From positions 1 through 23,777 of the forward strand of contig CAYXRK010000061.1 in NCBI GenBank assembly GCA_964467615.1: DNA of 23,777 nucleotides. Direction: 5' to 3'. The translations under genes and the position numbers were made by a program. This document shows, one piece after another, positions 14,091-21,064 of this stretch (position 1 is the first letter of the stretch; each line of letters begins with the position of its first letter). The notes under the pieces were generated by a model. It searched no databases, was not told the origin of the DNA, and was given only the letters and a program-made list of their open reading frames with translations. The DNA comes from CAYXRK01 sp964467615 (GTDB lineage: Bacteria > Hydrogenedentota > Hydrogenedentia > Hydrogenedentales > GCA-2746185).

Positions 14091-15509
14091 ATGGACGTCG
14101 AAAAACTTTTGCGGTCGTTGTATCCCTACGCGGATGACTACGGCGTCACCCGGAAGTTTCCCGAAAAGGGGGTCGATGCGGGCAACATCATCCAACAATT
14201 GCAATCCATGGCCGAGCAGGAAGACGAGCGATGGGAAGGCGGTCACTGTTCCGGCACGATGTACTGCGGCGACCACCTGCACTACGACATCCTCAACAAG
14301 GCGTTCGCGCTGTTCAGTCACGTCAACGCGCTGCAACGCGACATGTGCCCGAGTATGAGCCGGTTCGAGTCCGAGATCATCGCCATGACGCTCGACATGC
14401 TCCACGGCGAGGCGGTGCAAGAACACGATTCATCGCGGAAGGCCTGCGGCGTGCTCGGTTCGGGCGGCACCGAGAGCATCCTCAATTCCGTGCTCGCGTA
14501 CCGCGAGAAGGCGCGCGAAGAGCGCGGGGTCACGCGGCCGGAAATGATCTGGCCCGACACGGCCCACCCCGCGTTTCGCAAGGCCGCGCATTTGTTTGGG
14601 CTTGACGTCGTTGTCGCGCCGACCGATCCGGTGACCACGCAAGTGGACGTGGACTTCGTGCGCGATCACGTCAACTCAAACACGGCCATGATCATCGGCT
14701 CCGCGGGAAATTATCCCTACGGCACTGTCGACCCGATCTCGAATCTCTCGGACATCGCGGTCGAACACGGCGTCGGCCTGCACGTCGATGGCTGTCTCGG
14801 CGGCTTCATTCTGCCTTGGGGCCAACGTCTCGGATACGACATTCCCGTGTTCGATTTCCGCTTGCCCGGCGTGACGTCAATTTCGGCGGACACCCACAAG
14901 TACGGATACGGCCTCAAGGGCACCTCGGTCGTTGCGTGGCGCGACAAGACCTACCGGCAGTACCAATACTTCCTTATGACCGACTGGAAGGGCGGCGCCT
15001 ACGCCTCGCCGGGCTTATCCGGCAGCCGTTCGGGAGGGCTCATCGCGGCGACTTGGGCCTCAATGATGCTGCTCGGCAAGGAGGGTTACATGGCGCGCGC
15101 GAAAAAGATTTTCGACACCGCATTCGAGATGCAAGACGCCGTCGAGAGCCACGCGGAACTGGACATTCTCGGTAAGCCGACCTTTTGTTTTTCGTTCCGG
15201 TCAGATGAATTCAATATTTATCACGTCAACGACTACATGAAGACCTGCGGCTGGCGCTTCAACGGCCAACAGTATCCCGAAGCGATCCACATGTGCGTCA
15301 CGGGACCGCAAACTCAGGAGGGCGTCGCCGAAGCCTTCGCCGAAGACCTCGACGCCGCCGTCGAGTACGCCAAGAATCCGCCGCGCCCCGAACCCAAAAG
15401 CGGCGGCGTCTACGGCGGCGGCGCCGACGGGGTCAACATGGACCAAGACGCCGTCCGCCGCATGTTCCTCGTCGGCGCGATGGACGCGTTTACCGATTAC
15501 CCGTTCTGA
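14091..15509 (+). CDS. PLP-dependent lyase of the sphingosine-1-phosphate lyase family
   Basis: This group II PLP decarboxylase-fold enzyme closely follows eukaryotic S1P lyase. Shared segments include GSGGTESILNSVLAYRE (phosphate binding), TAHPAFRKAAHLFG (H159 stacks on PLP), LHVDGCLGGFI (D233 pairs with the pyridine nitrogen), FDFRLPGVTSISADTHKYGY (Schiff-base K270), QYFLMTDWKGGAYASPGLSGSR and GWRFNGQQYPEAIHMCVT. The family cleaves phosphorylated long-chain bases into an aldehyde and phosphoethanolamine; glutamate and tyrosine decarboxylases are more distant. Unlike the eukaryotic enzyme it lacks the N-terminal membrane helix and should be cytosolic. A C-terminal tail with SGGVYGGGADGVNMD extends past the fold. 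GGAGG lies 8 nt before the ATG. The true substrate is not proven. Confidence 0.92.
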   Translation: MDVEKLLRSLYPYADDYGVTRKFPEKGVDAGNIIQQLQSMAEQEDERWEGGHCSGTMYCGDHLHYDILNKAFALFSHVNALQRDMCPSMSRFESEIIAMTLDMLHGEAVQEHDSSRKACGVLGSGGTESILNSVLAYREKAREERGVTRPEMIWPDTAHPAFRKAAHLFGLDVVVAPTDPVTTQVDVDFVRDHVNSNTAMIIGSAGNYPYGTVDPISNLSDIAVEHGVGLHVDGCLGGFILPWGQRLGYDIPVFDFRLPGVTSISADTHKYGYGLKGTSVVAWRDKTYRQYQYFLMTDWKGGAYASPGLSGSRSGGLIAATWASMMLLGKEGYMARAKKIFDTAFEMQDAVESHAELDILGKPTFCFSFRSDEFNIYHVNDYMKTCGWRFNGQQYPEAIHMCVTGPQTQEGVAEAFAEDLDAAVEYAKNPPRPEPKSGGVYGGGADGVNMDQDAVRRMFLVGAMDAFTDYPF

Positions 15510-15514
15510 ACTTT

Positions 15515-15943
15515 CTACACGCCATGAGCGCGGGGTGAACCGGTCAATTCGATTCCCACGCGTATCGCGGCGTCGCGAAGGTTTTTGTCGAGCGTATAGA
15601 GCGGCCGGCCCAGAGTCATCGCCAGTTCCAGGTACACCGCGTCGTACGCCGTCAACTGGTGGGGCCGCGCGATCATCGCGAGTTGTTCCAGCGTGCGAGA
15701 CGTTGGTTCGGGAACGAATTCGATTTGCAGCGCCGCGAGGACCCGAAAGTAGCGCGCGGATTGGGCCTGCGTGATATGGCCCCTGCGCTCCTTCACTAAG
15801 ATCGCATTCACGACCTCGATGCGCCAGAGCCACGGCGCGGCAAAGGAGCCGCGTTCAGCCTGGTCCTCCAACCAAGCCCCCTCGTCGTTCTCGCCGAACA
15901 ACCAGGCCAGCGCCGCACTCGCGTCGATCACAAGGCCCGACAC
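15515..15943 (-). CDS. PIN-domain toxin (VapC-like ribonuclease)
   Basis: A 142-aa single-domain PIN protein. The four acidic positions of the active site are D7 (VIDASAALAW), E43 (IEVVNAIL), D101 (TAYDAVYLELA) and D119 (TLDKNLRDA), which coordinate Mg for RNA cleavage. It starts at a GTG whose first base is the last base of the antitoxin stop (TAGTG), a coupling typical of toxin-antitoxin pairs. GAAGG lies 9 nt upstream inside the antitoxin. The RNA target is unknown. Its end is 5 bp from the end of the convergent lyase gene, with no terminator visible between them. Confidence 0.92.
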   Translation of the reverse strand: MSGLVIDASAALAWLFGENDEGAWLEDQAERGSFAAPWLWRIEVVNAILVKERRGHITQAQSARYFRVLAALQIEFVPEPTSRTLEQLAMIARPHQLTAYDAVYLELAMTLGRPLYTLDKNLRDAAIRVGIELTGSPRAHGV

Positions 15944-16194
15944 TAACGGCGGCCTTCAGACACCAGGTCAACTATTTCCTCCCGGCCCATCGGCGTAATT
16001 TCTGTCCTGAGTTTTGCCAATTCAGTCATCGCTTCCTTCCACGTCATGCGGTCGGTCGACTGTTCTCCAGTCGGCACGATATCCACGACGGGCTTCCCGC
16101 GCCGCGTAACCGTGATCGGCCGCTTTTCCCTGGCGACGCGTTCGACGAGTTCAGAAAAATGGGTCTTGGCGTCAAACATTCCGATCTGATCCAT
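15943..16194 (-). CDS. Phd/YefM-type antitoxin
   Basis: The 83-residue product has the Phd/YefM DNA-binding fold at the N-terminus: FDAKTHFSELVERVAREKRPITVTRRGKPVVDIVP in segments, with the characteristic A-K-x-x-x-S-E-L-V and T-R-R-G-K-P-V-V motifs. The acidic C-terminal tail (about 45-83) would neutralise the PIN toxin. GGAG sits 5 nt before the ATG at 16194. Phd proteins repress their own operon; the palindrome just upstream is the obvious candidate site. Pairing Phd antitoxins with PIN toxins is common. Confidence 0.92.
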   Translation of the reverse strand: MDQIGMFDAKTHFSELVERVAREKRPITVTRRGKPVVDIVPTGEQSTDRMTWKEAMTELAKLRTEITPMGREEIVDLVSEGRR

Positions 16195-16213
16195 GGCCGC
16201 TCCAAATCATCTA

Positions 16214-16241
16214 GTTTACAATCTAGACTGTTAGTGTAAAC
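16214..16241 (-). promoter_or_regulatory. Promoter with palindromic operator for the toxin-antitoxin pair
   Basis: A perfect 7-bp inverted repeat (gtttaca at 16214-16220, tgtaaac at 16235-16241) encloses 14 bp. On the minus strand the outer arm gives TTTACA (-35) and, 16 bp on, TAAACT (-10), so the repeat arms coincide with both promoter hexamers. That geometry fits antitoxin autorepression. It lies 20 to 47 bp upstream of the antitoxin ATG. Confidence 0.65.
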
Positions 16242-16307
16242 AACTACCCTCGTCGAAATCCAGCGATGTCGGGAAAGTTTTCGATGAGCCGACGGCGTTA
16301 CGGCCGG

Positions 16308-17168
16308 TTACTCGAACACCACGGTCTTGTTCTTGTATCGGATGACCCGGTGTTCGATGTGCGCCTTGATCGCCGCGGCGAGGGCGCGTTGTTCGAGGCT
16401 CTTGCCCTGTTCGCGAAGGGTTTCCGGGGTATCGCGGTGGGTCACGCGGCCGACGACCTGCTCGATGATGGGCCCCTCGTCGAGGTCGGTCGTCGCATAG
16501 TGCGCGGTCGCGCCGATAAGTTTGACGCCGCGGTCGAACGCTTGCCGATACGGGTTCGCGCCTTTGAAGGAGGGCAAAAAGCTGTGGTGGATGTTGATCA
16601 CGTCCTTGGCGTAGGCCCGCAAGAAATCGCCCGATAAGATTTGCATGTAGCGCGCAAGGACAAGGAAATCGCTCGGGCCCGAGATCGCCTCGACCATGCG
16701 GGCTTCCTGTTCGGCGCGCGTAGCTTCCGCCACCGGCAGATGAACAAAGGGGATACCGTGACGCTCGACCAGTACGCGGGCCGATTCGTGGTTGCTGACG
16801 ACGCACGGAATCTCGACGCGAAACTCGCCCGAGCTCCAGCGATACAACAAATCGACGAGACAATGGTCGAACTTCGACACCGCGACGGCCATGCGCGGCA
16901 GGTCGGTCGAAAAATGAAACTCCCAATCCGCGTTCAACGACTGGCCTAGCGGCTGGAACGCGGCGACCAACTCCTTCCGGCTGCAATCGCCCGATAGATA
17001 GAACTCGAGGCGCATGAAGAACCGCCCGCCGCTCGGATCCGTCGAATACTGGTTCGAGTTCGTGATGTTTCCGCCGCGTTCGAACACGAAGCGCGATAGT
17101 TTCGCGACGATCCCAGATTGGTCCGCGCACTGAATCAACAGGACGATACTGTCGCTCGCCGCGCTCAT
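16308..17168 (-). CDS. purU: Formyltetrahydrofolate deformylase
   Basis: PurU hydrolyses 10-formyltetrahydrofolate to formate and tetrahydrofolate, balancing the one-carbon pool and feeding formate to purine synthesis. The product has 286 aa, the usual length. An ACT domain occupies about residues 1-80 (IVLLIQCADQSGIVAKLSRF, a regulatory ligand-binding fold). The formyltransferase fold follows, with the active-site run INIHHSFLPSFKGANPY and GATAHYATTDLDEGPII, which supply the conserved Asn, His and Asp. The ATG at 17168 is preferred: it lies 2 nt after the rlmN stop (TGACTATG), whereas the more upstream ATG at 17201 sits inside rlmN. Translation is probably coupled to rlmN. Confidence 0.95.
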   Translation of the reverse strand: MSAASDSIVLLIQCADQSGIVAKLSRFVFERGGNITNSNQYSTDPSGGRFFMRLEFYLSGDCSRKELVAAFQPLGQSLNADWEFHFSTDLPRMAVAVSKFDHCLVDLLYRWSSGEFRVEIPCVVSNHESARVLVERHGIPFVHLPVAEATRAEQEARMVEAISGPSDFLVLARYMQILSGDFLRAYAKDVINIHHSFLPSFKGANPYRQAFDRGVKLIGATAHYATTDLDEGPIIEQVVGRVTHRDTPETLREQGKSLEQRALAAAIKAHIEHRVIRYKNKTVVFE

Positions 17169-17170
17169 AG

Positions 17171-18211
17171 TCAGCCCGCGAGCCGCCGCAATTGACCGCA
17201 CGCCGCGTCGATGTCCTGCCCGCGCTCGACGCGTAGCGTCGCCTTGATGCCCCGCCCGATGAGCGCGTCGCGGAACCGCTCGCAGGCCATGCGCGTGGGC
17301 GGGCGATATGGCAGCCCCTGCACCGGGTTGTACGGAATTAGGTTCACGAAGGCCTGGAGCGGTCCGGCGTAGGCGCTCAATTCTTCGATGTCCTGCGCCC
17401 GATCGTTCACGCCCTCAAGCAGCGTCCACTCGAACGTCATTTGGCGGCCCGTGCGCTCGGTGTAGTGCTCGACCGCCTCGTGCAATTTCGTCAAATCGTA
17501 TCGCCGGTTCAGCGGGACCAACTCGTCGCGCAATTCGTCGTTCGCCGCGTGCAACGACACGCTCAGCCGAACTTGCCAGCCCTCCTCGGCAAACGCGTAA
17601 ATGCCTGGCAGTTCCCCCGCGGTCGAGACCGTGATCTTCCTCGCGCCGATGCCGAGTCCGTCATCCGACATCAACAACTTGACCGCCGCGACGCTCGCGT
17701 CGTAATTGCGAAACGGCTCGCCCATGCCCATGAAGACGACGTTTGGCGTCCGCTCGCCCAGGTCTTCGTCCTTCACGAGAAACAACGCCTGCTCGACGAT
17801 CTCGCCCGGACCCAGATTGCGCGCAAACCCGGACACGCCCGTGGCGCAGAACGAACACTTGAGCGGACACCCCGCCTGCGTCGAAATACACAGCGTGATG
17901 CGGTCCCGATCTCGGAGCAGCACCGACTCGATGGTCTCGCCGTCGTCCAGTCGCAACAAAACTTTCTTCGTTCCCGATTTGGGCGACGCCGATTCCTTGA
18001 CAAGCGCCAGCCGGTTTACGCTGCACTCGGTCGCCAATCGTTCGCGCAACGCCTTGGACAGATCCGTCATTGATTCGACGTCGAACACGCGCTTCTGATG
18101 GATCCATTTGAATATCTGCTTCCCGCGATAGCCCTCGATCCCCAGCGCCTCGGAAATCTGTGCAGGCGAGAGATCGGTCAAGTGGATTTTTTCTTGCACC
18201 ACCGCGCTCAT
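17171..18211 (-). CDS. rlmN: Dual-specificity 23S rRNA/tRNA adenine-C2 methyltransferase
   Basis: RlmN is a radical SAM enzyme that methylates C2 of A2503 in 23S rRNA and of A37 in some tRNAs. The iron-sulfur cluster cysteines are C115, C119 and C122 (GCPLKCSFCATG). C338 (DAACGQL) matches the methyl-carrying cysteine near the C-terminus and C108 (LCISTQ) the other family cysteine. NVVFMGMGEPFRNYD, STAGELPGIYAFA, SVSLHAAND and NLIPYNPVQG are further signatures. At 346 aa the length is normal. Its ATG overlaps the stop of the lipoprotein gene (ATGA), and purU follows after 2 nt, giving a three-gene operon. Confidence 0.96.
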   Translation of the reverse strand: MSAVVQEKIHLTDLSPAQISEALGIEGYRGKQIFKWIHQKRVFDVESMTDLSKALRERLATECSVNRLALVKESASPKSGTKKVLLRLDDGETIESVLLRDRDRITLCISTQAGCPLKCSFCATGVSGFARNLGPGEIVEQALFLVKDEDLGERTPNVVFMGMGEPFRNYDASVAAVKLLMSDDGLGIGARKITVSTAGELPGIYAFAEEGWQVRLSVSLHAANDELRDELVPLNRRYDLTKLHEAVEHYTERTGRQMTFEWTLLEGVNDRAQDIEELSAYAGPLQAFVNLIPYNPVQGLPYRPPTRMACERFRDALIGRGIKATLRVERGQDIDAACGQLRRLAG

Positions 18212-19113
18212 CGCGTCCCCGCTGTCATGAGGCCAAGTTCCGCCGCGCGCGCGCGCAAATCGAAATACTTGTCCTCAATCTCTCCATTGAACTGCACAGT
18301 CCGTATCTCGATTGTCATGCGCGTTTCCTCCGTCGGAAACCACGCCTCGACCGAACTCGGAAACCGGACCGACTCGTACGCGCGGTAGTCGCCTAGTGTC
18401 GTCACCGCCAACGTGCGTCCCGTCTCGTCGCGGCGTTCATTCCGGCTGATGGCCCATCCCGGCGCCTCGCCCGCCACGCGCACCACGTCGATCACGCGCG
18501 ACGCACCCGCCGCCGAGCGCACTTCCAACGTCGCCGTTCCGTGTCCGGCATCGTACTTCGCGAGCGTGACGCCGCCCGAGGCGAGCGCGTCCCAATCCTC
18601 GGGCAAGAACATTTCTCGGGCGATGTCGGACGGCGAAACCGAGAACGGCACGTCCTCGAACTGCTCGCCCTCGAATTGATAGAAGCTCTGCTCCTGCTGG
18701 GTCGGGAACTCCATCAAGAATTCCTCGCCCGCGCAATAGAGCTTAAAAATGGCCATGTTCGTAACCCGATGGTTCCCTTGTACGTATAAGTCCGCCGGAC
18801 GCCGAAACAAAATCCTCCCGCCGCGAAACCGCTGCGTCGACTCGAGCTTCGGCGACTCGAGCGTAAATGTGCCGCCCGCGCGAAACGATTGAATCGCGTT
18901 GTCGTTCGCGGCCAGATCAGCCAGGATTTCGCCCGGCGAAGGCGCGTTCTCCGGCGCGCCCGCCCGCTCGACCGCCGGCCCAAGACTCGCGCAGCCCACG
19001 TTCAATGCACCGCACTCCACTGCGGCCATCAAAACAACATACATGCGAATTCGTGGTCGAAGCAGAGAGATCACTGCGGGAACCGATCGGAAAGTTGACG
19101 CGCCCGGGTCCAT
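18208..19113 (-). CDS. LolA-like / DUF4292-like outer-membrane lipoprotein
   Basis: The 301-aa product begins with a basic n-region, a hydrophobic stretch (MYVVLMAAVECGALNV) and C41 in NVGC, a slightly unusual lipobox (Asn rather than Leu at -3). It is probably a lipoprotein. The mature part shows the LolA/LolB-like half-barrel pattern: ILADLAANDNAIQSFRAGGTFTLESP, then alternating strands with GGRILFRRPADLYVQG, and later DYRAYESVRFPSSVEAW, which resembles DUF4292 and LolA families that carry lipids or lipoproteins. GGAAG lies 10 nt before the ATG at 19113; an ATG at 19044 is an alternative with no ribosome site. It heads the rlmN-purU operon by a 4-nt overlap, an unexpected pairing. Family placement is by eye. 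Confidence 0.75.
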   Translation of the reverse strand: MDPGASTFRSVPAVISLLRPRIRMYVVLMAAVECGALNVGCASLGPAVERAGAPENAPSPGEILADLAANDNAIQSFRAGGTFTLESPKLESTQRFRGGRILFRRPADLYVQGNHRVTNMAIFKLYCAGEEFLMEFPTQQEQSFYQFEGEQFEDVPFSVSPSDIAREMFLPEDWDALASGGVTLAKYDAGHGTATLEVRSAAGASRVIDVVRVAGEAPGWAISRNERRDETGRTLAVTTLGDYRAYESVRFPSSVEAWFPTEETRMTIEIRTVQFNGEIEDKYFDLRARAAELGLMTAGTR

Positions 19114-19141
19114 TTGCTAGACTTCCGGCCCCTCAAGTCGA

Positions 19142-19147
19142 AGTATA
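19142..19147 (-). promoter_or_regulatory. Possible -10 element for the lipoprotein-rlmN-purU operon
   Basis: TATACT on the minus strand (5 of 6) lies about 29 bp upstream of the ATG at 19113 and would give a leader near 22 nt. The best -35 (TTTCCG at 18-bp spacing) matches only 3 of 6, so this is weak. It also supports the upstream ATG as the start. Confidence 0.3.
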
Positions 19148-19189
19148 TCATCGGGTTATCACACCCGGAAATTGTATCGGAGATTTATT

Positions 19190-19462
19190 ATGTCCCGCGT
19201 GTGTGACTATAGCGGCAAGGGCCCGTCGGTCGGCAAGAAGATCGTTCGCCGCGGCAAAGCCAAGCGTGAAGGCGGTATCGGCCAAAAGGTCACCGGTATC
19301 ACCAAACGCCGCTGGCTCCCGAACCTGCAAACGATCCGCATTATCGACGAAAACGGCACCGTCCGCCGCGTTCGGGTTTGCGCGCGCTACATCAAGGCCG
19401 GAAAATTCACGAAGGCCCCAAGCCGCAAGTTGCAATTGAAAGCGAAGTCCGAAGGCAAGTAA
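19190..19462 (+). CDS. rpmB: 50S ribosomal protein bL28
   Basis: bL28 is a component of the large ribosomal subunit. The ATG at 19190 is chosen because GGAG lies 7 nt upstream; the frame also runs back to an ATG at 19172 without a site. The product has 90 aa against about 62-78 in most bacteria. The N-terminus (MSRVCDYSGKGPSVGKKI) and the core KRRWLPNLQTIRI, then VRRVRVCARYIKAG, are family signatures. Between them lies an extra basic segment (RRGKAKREGGIGQKVTG) and the C-terminus has a Lys-rich tail. It is divergent from the lipoprotein operon and ends in a strong terminator. Confidence 0.95.
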   Translation: MSRVCDYSGKGPSVGKKIVRRGKAKREGGIGQKVTGITKRRWLPNLQTIRIIDENGTVRRVRVCARYIKAGKFTKAPSRKLQLKAKSEGK

Positions 19463-19487
19463 AGCGTGTCATTGATCGTCAGGTTTT

Positions 19488-19518
19488 CGCCCGGCCCTTG
19501 GCCGGGCGATTCTTTTTT
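19488..19518 (+). terminator. Rho-independent terminator after rpmB
   Basis: A perfect 9-bp stem (cgcccggcc / ggccgggcg, 19488-19496 and 19500-19508) with a 3-nt loop is followed by ATTC and six T (19513-19518). It ends 19 bp before the ATG of the AsnB-like gene. Confidence 0.92.
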
Positions 19519-19537
19519 CGGGCCCTCGATCTGAATC

Positions 19538-21064
19538 ATGACCGGCGAAATTCTTGATCCCTCATTAGCAATCGGCGACACCGGGCCGCGCGCGGACGAC
19601 GGCGTGCGGCTCTGGTTTCAGGGCGACGAGCAGCTCGCTTCAACTATCCCCGGCCTTTATCGCAAACAGGGACCGAGCTTCGTAAAAGATCTCCACGGCC
19701 GTTTCGCCTTCGCGATTCACGATACTCACGAACGCACTTGGCTCCTCGCCCGCGACTCCGCCGGTTCGCTCCCGCTCTACTATCTGAACACACATGACGG
19801 TGTCCGATTTAGTTCTCGCATCGGACCGCTTCTCAAATACCTACCTCGAGTCGAACTACACCCACCCGCACTCATCGACTACTTGGCGCACCTCTGGGCG
19901 CTCGAGGGCAAGACGTTCTTTTCCGGTGTCCGCTTGCTTCCCGCAGGCACGATGCTTACTTCCGGCGGAGAGCAACGATTCTTTCGACACGAGCGCCGCC
20001 CCGAGGACCGCTCCATCGAGTCGTGGTCGGCGGGAATCGTCGAGACCTTGAGCACCTCGGTTTCGAGGGCCGTCGCTCCCGGGGTTGCCTGTCATCTCAG
20101 CGGCGGCATCGATTCGAGCGCCGTCGCCGTCTTCGCCGCGAACGCCCTCGGCGCACCGCCTCTCTGTTTGGCTTCGTCGTTTCCCGATTTTCCGGACCAG
20201 CAGGAGATTGAGTACGGCCGCATCGTCGCCAACTCAATAGGGACCGAATTACTCGAAGTCCCGATTCGAGGGACAGACACCAGCAATGTCCTTCGCGATT
20301 TGATCCTGGCTCTCGAGGAGCCGAAGTGCCACCCGCCCGTCTTGGCGCGCTATCTCCTCGAAGCAGCGGCGAGCGAACGCTCGTGTCGGCGCGTGCTGAC
20401 CGGCCGCGGGGCCGACGAACTGTTCACCGGTTACGATTCACACGCCGCTGAACAACTTGCGGACCACCGGCACCGGCGCACCGTGCCGGATTTGCTGACT
20501 TTGTTGCGCCCGGAATTCATCGCCGCCGTCGGCTACGACGTCGAACTCGCATACGACGAAGTCTTCGAATCGTGCTCAGGCGAGACGCTCCTCGATCGCG
20601 TGCTAGCGTTCGACTCGCGCACGCTCCTAGCGAATTGGATGGTAATCGACGCGAAGATTTCGCAGTCGTTCGGGCTCGAGTGCGTCGCGCCGTTTCTCGA
20701 CAAGCCCATGATCGATCTGGCGCTACGAATTCCCGACGAATACCTGCTCGCCAATGGTCAACTTAAGGGACTGGTCAAACTCAGCCTCCGCGGCATCTTG
20801 CCGGACGCAGTACTGGATCGCCCCAAGATCGGGTTCCGTACTCCCTTCGGAGAGATGCTGCGTTTGGGTGCGGAACCGTTTACACGCGACGCCCTCGCGC
20901 CCGGCCAAAGCATTTTCTGGGATTGGTTCGACCCGCGCTCCGTGGCCCAAGTCCTGGATGCGCATTTCTCCGGCGCCCGTAATTTCGGCTGGCAGCTCTG
21001 GGCCTTGTTGTGCGTGCGCGAGTGGACCCGCATCTACCTCGAAGAAGGAAAGGGCCGCGAATGA
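19538..21064 (+). CDS. Asparagine-synthetase-like amidotransferase lacking the N-terminal glutaminase cysteine
   Basis: The C-terminal half is the ATP-pyrophosphatase domain of AsnB-type enzymes: SGGIDSS at 188-194 (PP-loop), then LTGRGADELFTGYD and a conserved SFGLECVAPFLDKPMIDLALRIP. It activates a carboxylate by adenylation for amide formation. The N-terminal region retains pieces of the glutamine-amidotransferase fold (FVKDLHGRFAFAIHD, LLARDSAGSLPLYY) but the protein does not begin with the M-C-G-I that provides the nucleophilic Cys2, so hydrolysis of glutamine is unlikely. It may use free ammonia or an amine from another donor. At 508 aa it is shorter than AsnB (about 550-630 aa). It overlaps the WbqC gene by ATGA. 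No strong ribosome site was found. Related AsnB-like genes modify surface glycans or close lasso peptides; context favours the former. Confidence 0.88.
   Translation: MTGEILDPSLAIGDTGPRADDGVRLWFQGDEQLASTIPGLYRKQGPSFVKDLHGRFAFAIHDTHERTWLLARDSAGSLPLYYLNTHDGVRFSSRIGPLLKYLPRVELHPPALIDYLAHLWALEGKTFFSGVRLLPAGTMLTSGGEQRFFRHERRPEDRSIESWSAGIVETLSTSVSRAVAPGVACHLSGGIDSSAVAVFAANALGAPPLCLASSFPDFPDQQEIEYGRIVANSIGTELLEVPIRGTDTSNVLRDLILALEEPKCHPPVLARYLLEAAASERSCRRVLTGRGADELFTGYDSHAAEQLADHRHRRTVPDLLTLLRPEFIAAVGYDVELAYDEVFESCSGETLLDRVLAFDSRTLLANWMVIDAKISQSFGLECVAPFLDKPMIDLALRIPDEYLLANGQLKGLVKLSLRGILPDAVLDRPKIGFRTPFGEMLRLGAEPFTRDALAPGQSIFWDWFDPRSVAQVLDAHFSGARNFGWQLWALLCVREWTRIYLEEGKGRE

Noticed and set aside
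16231..17130. Minus-strand frame of 299 codons within purU in another frame
   Set aside because: purU in the adjacent frame carries all family motifs; this one is Arg-rich without any.
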